Below are positions 54,505-64,000 of a DNA stretch of 64,000 nucleotides, piece after piece. The translations under genes were made by a program, and so were the position numbers. The notes under the pieces are model-generated. The model searched no databases. It was not told where the DNA came from and saw only the letters and a program-made list of their open reading frames with translations. How positions within the stretch are numbered: position 1 is the stretch's first letter; each line of letters opens with the position of its first letter. Source of the stretch: Synechococcus sp. WH 8109 (GTDB lineage Bacteria; Cyanobacteriota; Cyanobacteriia; PCC-6307; Cyanobiaceae); contig NZ_CP006882.1 in NCBI RefSeq assembly GCF_000161795.2, forward strand, positions 1,116,001 through 1,180,000. The letters run 5' to 3'.

Positions 54505-55332
54505 TCAGAACAGCGTGGGTTGGCGGTGCCGAAGGCTCGGCATCTGACCCCGAACATGACCGAGATGGTTGGTGTTGACCGGAGCAATGGCTGCTCCCGC
54601 CTGGACACCCGCATCCGCGAGAACCGTTCCCCAGGGATCAATCACCAGGGCGTGTCCATGACTCTGTCGGCGACCGTGGTGGACACCGGTCTGAGCGGGA
54701 GCAAGGACATAGGCCGTGTTTTCAATGGCCCTGGCCTGCAGAAGCACCTGCCAGTGGTCTTTTCCGGTGAAGGCCGTGAATGCCGCAGGAATCATCAACA
54801 GGTCTGCGCCGGCACCGACGAGATGACGATAGAGCTCAGGAAACCGCACGTCGTAGCAAATGGACAGCCCCACATTGCAGAGACCTGGAATCTCAACGAC
54901 CGGAGGCAGATCCCTGCCTGGGTTCACCGTTGCCGACTCGCGGTAGGTGTTGCCGTCCGGCAGGTCGACATCAAAGAGGTGAATCTTGTCGTAACGGCCC
55001 AGGAGCATGCCGTCACGGTCGACAAGCTCAGCACGGTTCAAGGTTCGCGATCCATCACCCACCGGCACAGGAAAGCCACCGCCCAGCAGCGCCACCTGAT
55101 AGCGACGCGCCATGGTCACCAGGAAGCGACTGCTCCGCTCCGCCAGGGTCGGAGCCAGCTCCAGGCGCCGGCTGTCCTCGCCCATGAAGGCAAAATTCTC
55201 CGGAAGACCGATCAGCTCGGCACCTCGGCGGGCAGCCAGATCGATCTGCTCTTCAGCTGCATTGAAGTTGAGCTCCGGGTCCTGACCGCTCGTCAGCTGG
55301 ACAGCAGCCGCCAGGAAGTCGCTCACATGCAC
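54505..55332 (-). CDS. Carbon-nitrogen hydrolase (nitrilase superfamily, Nit1-like)
   Basis: 275 residues with the Glu-Lys-Cys triad: LIGLPENFAFMGEDSRRLEL (E), LGRYDKIHLFDVDLPDG (K), VGLSICYDVRFPELYR (C). The MGEDSR loop and overall length fit the Nit/omega-amidase-like branch; deaminated glutathione is one known substrate of relatives. Five bases downstream of the amidase gene start side; same strand. Confidence 0.87.
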   Translation of the reverse strand: MHVSDFLAAAVQLTSGQDPELNFNAAEEQIDLAARRGAELIGLPENFAFMGEDSRRLELAPTLAERSSRFLVTMARRYQVALLGGGFPVPVGDGSRTLNRAELVDRDGMLLGRYDKIHLFDVDLPDGNTYRESATVNPGRDLPPVVEIPGLCNVGLSICYDVRFPELYRHLVGAGADLLMIPAAFTAFTGKDHWQVLLQARAIENTAYVLAPAQTGVHHGRRQSHGHALVIDPWGTVLADAGVQAGAAIAPVNTNHLGHVRGQMPSLRHRQPTLF

Positions 55333-55360
55333 TGATCAGATGAGCGAACTTTAGTGAGGG

Positions 55361-56092
55361 TCAGGCCGCCCGAAGCACCCCAGGCTCGACCTGTGTCGGA
55401 ACGACACTGAGCTGATCGAGGCCAGCACAGCAACGGAAATCGGCGTCGTGATCGCCCAGGCGAATTAAGCGCTGACCATGGGTCGCCGTGCGAAGACAAG
55501 CCTCTGGTTCGGATTGCCACTCACGCCAGAGGGAGACGGCTGCCGTGAGTTCGTCGTTGGCGGCACTGCTCCCGGTGGGATCCAGCTCCAGCAAGCGATG
55601 GCCCAATGCACCAGCGGCCAAGGAATCCTCGAGGGAGTAGGCCCCCTCCCAGCCGCTGCCGACAATCGCCACGTGGCTGGGTTGTTTCGCCAGCAAGCGC
55701 TGGGCCACGGCTTCACGATTCGGCAACGCCGCCGTAAGCAGAAGGGGAACCTCGCTGACACGATCGAGAGCCCGGGTGCCATTGGTGGTGCTCATGAACA
55801 GACGCTTGCCAGCCACCCGCTCCGGCTTAACGGCAACGGGTGAATTGCCCAGGTCAAATCCCTCGAGCATCTGCCCACCGCGCTCACCAAGGAGCAGACG
55901 CGCATCGGCAGGCCACGCCGCTGCAGCAGCGCGCAGATCGTCGAGGCTGGCAAATGCCTGCACCGCCTCGGCACCGTTGTGCAACGCCCAGGCAATGGTG
56001 GTGGTGGCCCGCAGCACATCAATCACCACCGCCGCATCGGGACGAAGGTCCTGCGGCATCTCTGCCGGCACATGGAAGTAGGAGATCTGCAT
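55361..56092 (-). CDS. comB: 2-phosphosulfolactate phosphatase (ComB family)
   Basis: 243 residues from [20 protein letters not shown]; the upstream extension overlaps ubi[56 protein letters not shown] and [20 protein letters not shown] are ComB signatures. In archaea it makes sulfolactate for coenzyme M; cyanobacteria lack that coenzyme, so the real substrate here is probably another phosphate ester. Confidence 0.9.
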   Translation of the reverse strand: MQISYFHVPAEMPQDLRPDAAVVIDVLRATTTIAWALHNGAEAVQAFASLDDLRAAAAAWPADARLLLGERGGQMLEGFDLGNSPVAVKPERVAGKRLFMSTTNGTRALDRVSEVPLLLTAALPNREAVAQRLLAKQPSHVAIVGSGWEGAYSLEDSLAAGALGHRLLELDPTGSSAANDELTAAVSLWREWQSEPEACLRTATHGQRLIRLGDHDADFRCCAGLDQLSVVPTQVEPGVLRAA

Positions 56093-56155
56093 GGCCACGC
56101 TGAACACCGGCGTGCGACACAGTACCGAGACCGCGTGCGCCGAGACCGTCATCCC

Positions 56156-57718
56156 ATGGCCCTGTTCCAATCCGGTCCGGCCACCCGAGATCTGCGGGGC
56201 TTCCTAAAGCTGCTCGAAGACCGCGGCCAGTTGCGCCGGATCACGGCACCGGTGGATCCCGACCTTGAGCTGGCAGCCATTGCCGACCGGGTGCTGAGCC
56301 AAGGGGGGCCCGCTCTTTTGTTCGAAAACGTGATCGGCTCATCGATGCCGGTGGCCGTCAACACCCTCGGCACCGTGGAACGGGTGGTGTGGAGCATGGG
56401 CCTAGAACGGGCCGAGCAGCTGGAGGAGCTGGGGTCACGCCTGGCCCTGCTGCAGCAACCTCGCCCCCCCAAAGGCCTGGAGGAAACCAAACAGTTCGCC
56501 AGGGTGTTCTGGGATCTGGTCAAGGCCAAGCCCGACCGCGACCTCACGCCCCCCTGCCGTCAGCAGGTGTTCCGTGGCGATGAGGTTGATCTCGACAACA
56601 TCCCCCTGATCCGGCCCTGGCCAGGGGATGCCGGGGGCGTGATCACGCTTGGACTGGTGATCACCAAAGACCCCGAAACCGGTGTCCCCAACGTGGGTGT
56701 TTACCGGCTTCAGAAGCAGTCGGTGAACACGATGACCGTGCACTGGTTGAGCGTGCGGGGCGGTGCCCGTCACCTGCGCAAGGCTGCCGCCATGGGCAAG
56801 AAGCTGGAGGTGGCGGTAGCCATCGGCGTGCACCCGCTGCTGGTGATGGCCGCGGCCACACCGATCCCGGTGCAACTCAGCGAGTGGCTGTTCGCAGGCA
56901 TCTATGCCGGAGAAGGGGTTCGTCTGGCCCCCTGCAAAACCATCGACCTGCAGGTGCCCAGCCACAGCGAAGTGGTGCTGGAGGGAACGATCACCCCTGG
57001 TGAAGTGCTGCCGGATGGCCCCTTCGGGGATCACATGGGGTTTTACGGCGGTGTGGAGGACTCACCTCTGGTGCGTTTCCACTGCATGACCCAACGGCGG
57101 GATCCGGTGTTTCTCACCACCTTCAGCGGACGTCCTCCCAAGGAAGAAGCGATGCTGGCCATCGCGCTGAACCGGATCTACACGCCGATCCTGCGGCAGC
57201 AGATTCCAGAGATCACCGACTTCTTCCTACCGATGGAGGCGCTCAGCTACAAGCTGGCGGTGATCTCGATCGACAAGGCCTATCCGGGGCAGGCCAAGCG
57301 TGCTGCCATGGCCTTCTGGAGTGCCCTGCCGCAATTCACCTACACCAAGTTCGTTGTGGTGGTGGACAGTCACATCAACGTGCGCGACCCGCGTCAGGTG
57401 GTCTGGGCCATCGCGGCCCAGGTGGATCCCCAGCGCGACCTGTTCACCCTGGAAAACACCCCCTTCGACACACTGGACTTCGCCAGCGAGCAGTTGGGCC
57501 TGGGTGGACGACTGGCCATTGATGCCACCACCAAGGTGGGACCTGAGAAAAATCACGAATGGGGGGAACCCCTCAGCCGTCCCGCGAATTTGGAACAACG
57601 GGTCACCGACCGCTGGGCCGAGCTGGGTCTAGAGGACCTCGGCACCGACGATCCCGACCCCAGCCTGTTCGGCTATGCCCTTGATCGACTGATTCAAGGC
57701 CTGAAGACCGGCCAATAG
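56156..57718 (+). CDS. ubiD: UbiD-family decarboxylase (prenylated FMN)
   Basis: 520 residues from [20 protein letters not shown]. Family blocks [56 protein letters not shown] (Arg near prFMN) and [20 protein letters not shown] with the catalytic Glu region. Cyanobacterial UbiD homologues decarboxylate an aromatic quinone-ring precursor (4-hydroxybenzoate derived) for plastoquinone; that role is inferred. Divergent from comB. A UbiX partner is not in the window. Confidence 0.92.
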   Translation: MALFQSGPATRDLRGFLKLLEDRGQLRRITAPVDPDLELAAIADRVLSQGGPALLFENVIGSSMPVAVNTLGTVERVVWSMGLERAEQLEELGSRLALLQQPRPPKGLEETKQFARVFWDLVKAKPDRDLTPPCRQQVFRGDEVDLDNIPLIRPWPGDAGGVITLGLVITKDPETGVPNVGVYRLQKQSVNTMTVHWLSVRGGARHLRKAAAMGKKLEVAVAIGVHPLLVMAAATPIPVQLSEWLFAGIYAGEGVRLAPCKTIDLQVPSHSEVVLEGTITPGEVLPDGPFGDHMGFYGGVEDSPLVRFHCMTQRRDPVFLTTFSGRPPKEEAMLAIALNRIYTPILRQQIPEITDFFLPMEALSYKLAVISIDKAYPGQAKRAAMAFWSALPQFTYTKFVVVVDSHINVRDPRQVVWAIAAQVDPQRDLFTLENTPFDTLDFASEQLGLGGRLAIDATTKVGPEKNHEWGEPLSRPANLEQRVTDRWAELGLEDLGTDDPDPSLFGYALDRLIQGLKTGQ

Positions 57719-57742
57719 GATCAGCCCAACGACTAAACAACC

Positions 57743-59068
57743 TTGAGCGGCACAGGCCAATCCGACGACCCCCGTGAGCTCAAGGCCGGAGGAAGCCTCC
57801 AGGGACGGGTGAAGGTTCCAGGCGACAAATCGATCTCGCACAGATCGCTGCTGTTCGGCGCCATCGCAGAGGGCACCACAACCATTGATGGTCTGCTCCC
57901 GGCCGAAGACCCCCTGAGCACAGCCAACTGCCTGCGGGCCATGGGCGTCAGCATCAGCCCGATCACCGATGGCGGCATCGTCACCGTTGAAGGGGTTGGC
58001 TTGGACGGATTGCAAGAGCCAGCAGAAGTGCTCGACTGCGGCAACTCCGGCACCACGATGCGATTGATGCTGGGCCTGCTGGCGGGCCGCGACGGTCGCC
58101 ATTTCGTGCTGGATGGCGATGCATCCCTGCGCCGCCGCCCGATGCGTCGGGTGGGCCAACCGTTGGCCTCGATGGGTGCGGATGTGCGTGGCCGTGATGG
58201 GGGCAACCTGGCGCCGCTGGCGGTGCAGGGGCGCCAGCTGAAAGGAACAGTGATCGGATCGCCCGTGGCCAGTGCTCAGGTGAAATCAGCCCTGCTTTTG
58301 GCTGCGCTCACGGCCGAGAGCCCAACCACGGTGATCGAACCGGCCCAGTCCCGTGATCACAGCGAGCGGATGCTGAAGGCCTTCGGTGCCGATCTCACCG
58401 TTGGCGGCGAAATGGGTCGGCACATCAGCGTGCGTCCAGGCGCCACTCTGCAGGGCCAGAACGTGGTGGTCCCTGGCGACATCAGCTCGGCGGCCTTCTG
58501 GCTTGTGGCTGGAGCCCTGATTCCAGGCGCTGATCTCACCATTGAAAATGTCGGGCTGAACCCAACACGCACCGGGATCCTGGAGGTGCTGAAGCAGATG
58601 GGTGCCCGGATCGAGGTGCTCAACCCCCGCGACGTCGCGGGCGAACCGGTGGGCAATCTGCGGGTGACCCACGGCCCGTTGAAACCCTTCAACTTTGGCG
58701 AGCAGATCATGCCCCGCCTCGTGGATGAAGTGCCGATCCTCAGCGTCGCCGCTTGTTTCTGCGAGGGCGAAAGCCGGATAAGTGGAGCGTCTGAACTAAG
58801 GGTAAAGGAAACCGATCGGCTGGCGGTGATGGCGCGTCAGCTCAAGGCCATGGGAGCCGACATTGATGAACATGAGGACGGCATGACCATCCGCGGCGGT
58901 CGACCACTCAAGGGAGCCGTGCTGGACAGCGAAACCGATCACAGGGTGGCGATGAGCCTCGGTGTGGCGGCCATGCTCGCCGACGGCAACTCGAGCCTGG
59001 CGAGAAGCGAAGCTGCAGCCGTGTCGTATCCGTCGTTCTGGGACGAGCTTGAACGGCTCCGCTGCTGA
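57743..59068 (+). CDS. aroA: 3-phosphoshikimate 1-carboxyvinyltransferase (EPSP synthase)
   Basis: 441 residues from a TTG start; no ATG or GTG fits the N-terminus. [27 protein letters not shown]-type [20 protein letters not shown], the Arg-containing [17 protein letters not shown] and [20 protein letters not shown] are class-defining. Sixth step of the shikimate pathway, making the precursor of aromatic amino acids and quinones. Confidence 0.96.
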   Translation: MSGTGQSDDPRELKAGGSLQGRVKVPGDKSISHRSLLFGAIAEGTTTIDGLLPAEDPLSTANCLRAMGVSISPITDGGIVTVEGVGLDGLQEPAEVLDCGNSGTTMRLMLGLLAGRDGRHFVLDGDASLRRRPMRRVGQPLASMGADVRGRDGGNLAPLAVQGRQLKGTVIGSPVASAQVKSALLLAALTAESPTTVIEPAQSRDHSERMLKAFGADLTVGGEMGRHISVRPGATLQGQNVVVPGDISSAAFWLVAGALIPGADLTIENVGLNPTRTGILEVLKQMGARIEVLNPRDVAGEPVGNLRVTHGPLKPFNFGEQIMPRLVDEVPILSVAACFCEGESRISGASELRVKETDRLAVMARQLKAMGADIDEHEDGMTIRGGRPLKGAVLDSETDHRVAMSLGVAAMLADGNSSLARSEAAAVSYPSFWDELERLRC

Positions 59069-59966
59069 GCTCGGTGCGCTCCGCGTCTACCCGACGGCGG
59101 ATGGCAGCTTCAGCCTGCACAGCGATCACTTCGGCGAGGCCTTTCACAACTCGGCGGGAGCCCTCAATGAGGCCGAGGCCAAGTTTGTCCAACCTGCGGA
59201 GCTACAGCGCTTCAGCGGCGGCACTCAATTAAGGATCCTGGATGTGTGCGTGGGGCTCGGCTACAACACGGCCGCTGTGCTGGAGGACTTGCCGACGACA
59301 GGCCCGAAGCTGCAGTGGTGGGGGCTTGAGCTGGACCGCCGCCCCTTGGAACAAGCCTTGGAACAGTCCAACTTCCAATCCCTCTGGTCAGCCCCTGTAC
59401 TGGCGAGGCTTAAAGCCATTCGCGACTACGGCAGCTGGCAGGAGCCCAGTAGCCAAGGGATCCAGCTCTGGGGCGATGCCCGATCGATGCTCCAGGAGAT
59501 TCCCGAGCCCGTTCGCTTTGATCTGGTGCTGTTGGACGCCTTCTCCCCCCAGCGCTGCCCGGAACTGTGGAGCGAAGAATTCCTGGGAGCGCTGGCACAG
59601 CGCTTGGCTCCGCAGGGACGGTTGCTGACCTACAGCCGTTCAGCAGCGGTACGAGCCAGCCTGAAGCGAGCGGGCTTGAGCCTGTATTCCCTGCTGCCAG
59701 CCCCAGGCGAGCGGGTTGGGTGGAGCAGCGGCACCCTGGCCACTCCAGTGGACTCCGGCTGTCCGCCGAACGGACCCGGTTGGCGCCCCCTCTCGGCGAT
59801 GGAATGGGAACACCTGCAGACCCGGGCGGCCGTGCCATTTCGTGATCCCCAGGGCAACGCCACAGCTGAAGACATCCTTGAGCGCCGCCGCCTTGAACAG
59901 GAGCATTGCGTTTATGAACCCACCAATTCCTGGCAAAGGCGCTGGCGCAGGGACACTCCGTCCTGA
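59049..59966 (+). CDS. mnmD: tRNA 5-methylaminomethyl-2-thiouridine methyltransferase domain protein (MnmD)
   Basis: 305 residues from a TTG that overlaps the last 20 bases of aroA in another frame. [20 protein letters not shown] and [20 protein letters not shown] (SAM motif I), [20 protein letters not shown] and [20 protein letters not shown] match the methyltransferase half of E. coli MnmC. The FAD oxidase half is absent, as in stand-alone MnmD. Completes mnm5 at wobble U34 together with MnmEG products. Confidence 0.88.
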   Translation: MNGSAAELGALRVYPTADGSFSLHSDHFGEAFHNSAGALNEAEAKFVQPAELQRFSGGTQLRILDVCVGLGYNTAAVLEDLPTTGPKLQWWGLELDRRPLEQALEQSNFQSLWSAPVLARLKAIRDYGSWQEPSSQGIQLWGDARSMLQEIPEPVRFDLVLLDAFSPQRCPELWSEEFLGALAQRLAPQGRLLTYSRSAAVRASLKRAGLSLYSLLPAPGERVGWSSGTLATPVDSGCPPNGPGWRPLSAMEWEHLQTRAAVPFRDPQGNATAEDILERRRLEQEHCVYEPTNSWQRRWRRDTPS

Positions 59967-60002
59967 GCCCGGTAGATTCCGCCCGTCTTCTCCTCGCTCC
60001 GC

Positions 60003-61355
60003 ATGCTTGCCGTAGCCGTATTGGCCGCTGGAAAAGGCACCCGCATGAAGAGCGCACTCCCGAAAGTGCTCCAACCGCTGGCGGGAGCCACCCTGGTGGA
60101 ACGGGTGCTCGCCAGTGCAACCAACCTGCAACCGGAACGGCGGCTGCTGATCGTTGGGCATCAAGCCGAAAGGGTGGAGCAGCAGCTGGCTCCGCTCGGA
60201 GGCCTGGAATTTCTTCTGCAGCAGCCCCAGAACGGCACGGGCCACGCGGTGCAACAGCTGATCCCATCGCTGCAGGGCTTTGAAGGGGAGCTGCTCGTGC
60301 TCAACGGCGATGTGCCGCTGCTGCGAAGTGAAACAGTCGAAGCATTGGTGCAACAGCACCGGGCCAGCGGTGCCGATGTCACCCTGCTGACGGCACGGCT
60401 CGCGGACCCCACTGGTTACGGGCGGGTGTTCGCCGATGCCGACGGCCAGGTGAGCAGCATTATTGAGCATCGCGATTGCACGGACGAGCAACGCAGCAAT
60501 AACCTCACCAACGCCGGGATCTACTGCTTCAACTGGACGGCCCTGTCCACCGTTCTGCCGAAACTCAGCACCGACAACGATCAGGGAGAGCTCTATCTCA
60601 CCGACACGGTGGCAATGCTGCCGAAGGCCATGCACCTGGAGGTGGCCGATGCTGATGAGGTGAACGGCATCAACAACCGGCGGCAACTGGCCCAGTGTGA
60701 AGCCTTGCTGCAGCAACGGTTGCGCCACCACTGGATGGATGAAGGGGTCACCTTCATTGATCCCGAAAGCTGCACCCTCAGTGAAGGCTGCAGCTTCGGC
60801 CGCGATGTGGTGATCGAACCGCAAACACACTTCCGCGGCCGATGCGTGATTGGTGAAAACTCCCGGATCGGCCCCGGCAGCCTGATCGAAGACGCGTCGG
60901 TTGGGAACAACGTCATTGTGATGCACTCCGTGGTGCGAGAGGCCAACGTCGGCAACGACGTTGCCATCGGTCCCTTTGCTCACCTGCGGCCGGCCGCCGA
61001 TGTCGGCGATGGCTGCCGCATCGGCAACTTTGTGGAGGTAAAGAAAAGCCAGCTGGGGGCCGGCACCAAGGTGAACCACCTCAGCTACATCGGCGACGCC
61101 CAACTCGGAGAGAAGGTCAACGTGGGGGCCGGAACAATCACCGCCAACTACGACGGGGTGAACAAGCACCGCACCGTGATCGGTAACAACAGCAAAACCG
61201 GTGCCAATTCCGTGCTGGTTGCCCCCATCAATGTCGGTGAATGCGCCACCATCGGTGCCGGGTCAACGATTACCAAGGATGTGGCTGATGGCGCCCTGGC
61301 AATTGGTCGCGCCCGCCAGATGACCAAGGACGGCTGGGCGGAACGAAAGGTTTAG
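60003..61355 (+). CDS. glmU: Bifunctional UDP-GlcNAc pyrophosphorylase / glucosamine-1-phosphate acetyltransferase
   Basis: 450 residues. N-terminal nucleotidyltransferase with [20 protein letters not shown] and [20 protein letters not shown]-terminal left-handed beta-helix of hexapeptide repeats ([10 protein letters not shown]-like, [20 protein letters not shown] with the acetyl-CoA region). Makes UDP-GlcNAc for peptidoglycan and outer membrane sugars. Convergent with murF. Confidence 0.97.
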   Translation: MLAVAVLAAGKGTRMKSALPKVLQPLAGATLVERVLASATNLQPERRLLIVGHQAERVEQQLAPLGGLEFLLQQPQNGTGHAVQQLIPSLQGFEGELLVLNGDVPLLRSETVEALVQQHRASGADVTLLTARLADPTGYGRVFADADGQVSSIIEHRDCTDEQRSNNLTNAGIYCFNWTALSTVLPKLSTDNDQGELYLTDTVAMLPKAMHLEVADADEVNGINNRRQLAQCEALLQQRLRHHWMDEGVTFIDPESCTLSEGCSFGRDVVIEPQTHFRGRCVIGENSRIGPGSLIEDASVGNNVIVMHSVVREANVGNDVAIGPFAHLRPAADVGDGCRIGNFVEVKKSQLGAGTKVNHLSYIGDAQLGEKVNVGAGTITANYDGVNKHRTVIGNNSKTGANSVLVAPINVGECATIGAGSTITKDVADGALAIGRARQMTKDGWAERKV

Positions 61356-61365
61356 TCCAGCCTTT

Positions 61366-62741
61366 CTAAAGACTTGGCAACAGCGGAATCAACCGTTCCA
61401 GGGCCACACCGCGGCTGGCCTTGAGCAGCAGAACATCACCAGAGTTCAGCCAGGCGGCCAGGGGAACTGCGGCGTCTTCGGGATTCGACACCAGCTGCAG
61501 GTGGGGCAGGGGTGCCGCCACTTCAGCCATCGCCTTGCCCTCAGCACCGCCATCCACCAGCACCAGACCGTCCAGGCCCAGCTGCACGGCGCGGGCGGCA
61601 ACCTCTTGATGCAGCTCCAGGCTGCGCTCCCCAAGCTCCAACATGGTGCCCAGCACAGCAAAACGTCGCCCCGGTTGCGCAGCAAGCAGCTCAAGAGCCG
61701 CCAACACCGCCTCAGGCGAGGCGTTGTAGGTCTCATCGAGGAGTGTCAAACCACCCTGCTGCAGGCGGCGGTTGCGTCCGCCCGGCACCGTCACCTGCAT
61801 GCCTTGCAACTGCTTGCGGGACACACCCAACTGGTCAGCAACAGCAACGGCCAAGAGCAGATTGCGGGCGTTGTGGCGCCCCTCCAGCTGTAGCGGGAGA
61901 CGATCCGCATCGATCAGCAACTGGTCGCCGTTGATGTCTCCAACCAAATCGGCTCCAATCCAATCAGCATTGATCAGATCGGATTCCACCACGGGATCGT
62001 CAGCCAGGCGCACGCGCAGCACGCGGCCGGACCAGACCGCTGCCAAGGCCGACTCCAGCAGCGGATCACCGGCGGGAATCACCACGGTCCCCTTCGGATG
62101 CAACCCAGCCGTGATTTCGCATTTGGCCGCTGCAATCGCCTCACGGCTGCCGAGACATCCGATGTGGGCCGTTCCGATGTTGGTGATCACCGCAAGATCC
62201 GGCTCGGTGCAGCGGGAGAGACGCTCGATCTCCCCAGAGCCCCGCATGCCCATCTCAATCACCAAGGCCGCATCAGCTGCGGTGGCGCCCAGAACGGTGA
62301 GGGGAACCCCAACGTCGTTGTTGTTGTTGGCTTCGCTGGCCTGAATCGCTCCCATCGGAGCCAATGCCGCTCGAATCAACTCCCGGGTTGTGGTTTTGCC
62401 GGCTGAGCCCGTCACCGCCACCAGAGGCTTGCCCAGGGCACGGCGATGCAGCAAGGCCAGCTGTTGATAGGCCAGCAGTGTGTCGTCCACCCGCCAATGC
62501 AACAGGCCCGAAGGGAACGGTTCAGTCCAGCTGCGGCTCACAACAGCAGCCTGGACCTTGTGTTCAGTCAGTTTGTCGAGAAAGTGATGACCATCGAAGC
62601 GCTCGCCCACCAGGGGGACAAAAAAATCACCCGCCTGAAGCTGTCGGCTATCGGTGCAGACCCGTCCCACAAGGGCATCGGGTTCAAAGCTGCTGCCCTG
62701 CGGAGTTCCCCAGGCAGCAAGCAGCTGACGCAGCGTCAGGG

Positions 62742-62745
<4 letters not shown>
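61366..62745 (-). CDS. murF: UDP-MurNAc-tripeptide--D-alanyl-D-alanine ligase
   Basis: 459 residues. Mur ligase with VCTDSRQLQAGDFFVPLVGE, ATP loop VAVTGSAGKTTTRELIRAAL, NNNNDVGVPLTVLG and the C-terminal LDETYNASPEAVLAALELL. Adds D-Ala-D-Ala, the last cytoplasmic step of wall precursor synthesis. Overlaps the next gene by four bases. Confidence 0.96.

Positions 62746-64000
<1,255 letters not shown>

Noticed and set aside
59640-61169. 509-codon open frame antisense to glmU
   Set aside because: It mirrors glmU, whose motifs are unmistakable, and its own composition (His/Gln/Val-rich, no domain) is what a GC-rich third codon position produces.

Overview
The window looks like chromosome from a marine picocyanobacterium of the Synechococcus/Cyanobium lineage. 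Evidence: a phycobilisome core gene (apcF), psb28, a PAM68-type PSII assembly gene, GUN4, several cyanobacteria-restricted DUF genes (DUF1350, DUF1816, DUF3082), an NtcA-type glnA promoter, high GC, tightly packed genes with 1-10 bp overlaps, and a one-piece dnaE without the split intein seen in many freshwater cyanobacteria. I cannot assign a strain.

Layout. 1-10 kb: a truncated aminotransferase gene, apcF, glnA with a textbook NtcA promoter and a strong terminator, a methyltransferase, small conserved hypotheticals, an anti-sigma kinase, gun4, mnmH, psb28 and two tandem AI-2E-type permeases. 10-16.2 kb (minus strand): rsmA, ispE, a DUF3082 gene, a candidate 31-residue membrane peptide, pdhB, secD, secF and a small membrane protein gene, all nearly touching. 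16.28-20.8 kb: a poorly conserved, partly AT-rich island. It holds a ribbon-helix-helix protein, tiny overlapping ORFs, a decapitated HK97-type major capsid protein remnant, unknown membrane proteins, a helix-turn-helix protein and a frameshifted ORF; its right edge is a truncated UPF0102 (YraN) gene. 21-25.2 kb: a lumenal pentapeptide protein and a 2OG-Fe(II) oxygenase, both with apparent single-base deletions, then rlmH and a LexA-box-controlled umuDC cassette.

25-41 kb: dnaG, an EamA transporter, ruvA, rpsO and pam68, then a long minus-strand series: trpD (with a terminator hairpin in its leader), carA, a STAS protein, mrnC, rlmB with a 48-bp repeat array, a DUF1816 gene, gatA and dnaE. 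41-48.8 kb: an MdlA-like ABC exporter, a 600-bp intergenic region with structured-RNA candidates, msrA, tRNA-Pro(UGG), pstS, a DnaQ-like exonuclease, a peroxiredoxin and a DUF1350 protein. 48.8-64 kb: acs, a HAD phosphatase, prenyl diphosphate synthase, murI, an amidase, a nitrilase-family hydrolase, comB, ubiD, aroA, mnmD, glmU, murF, a membrane protein and the end of glgA.

Most of the window is core metabolism: nitrogen assimilation, cell wall (murI, amidase, glmU, murF), isoprenoid/quinone synthesis (ispE, prenyl synthase, ubiD), tRNA wobble modification (mnmH, mnmD) and DNA replication/repair. I found no complete new system. The points most worth a second look are the island and its broken edge gene, the cluster of frameshifts at 20-23 kb, the trpD leader terminator, the structured intergenic region at 43.1-43.3 kb, and small membrane ORFs that standard gene callers may miss.
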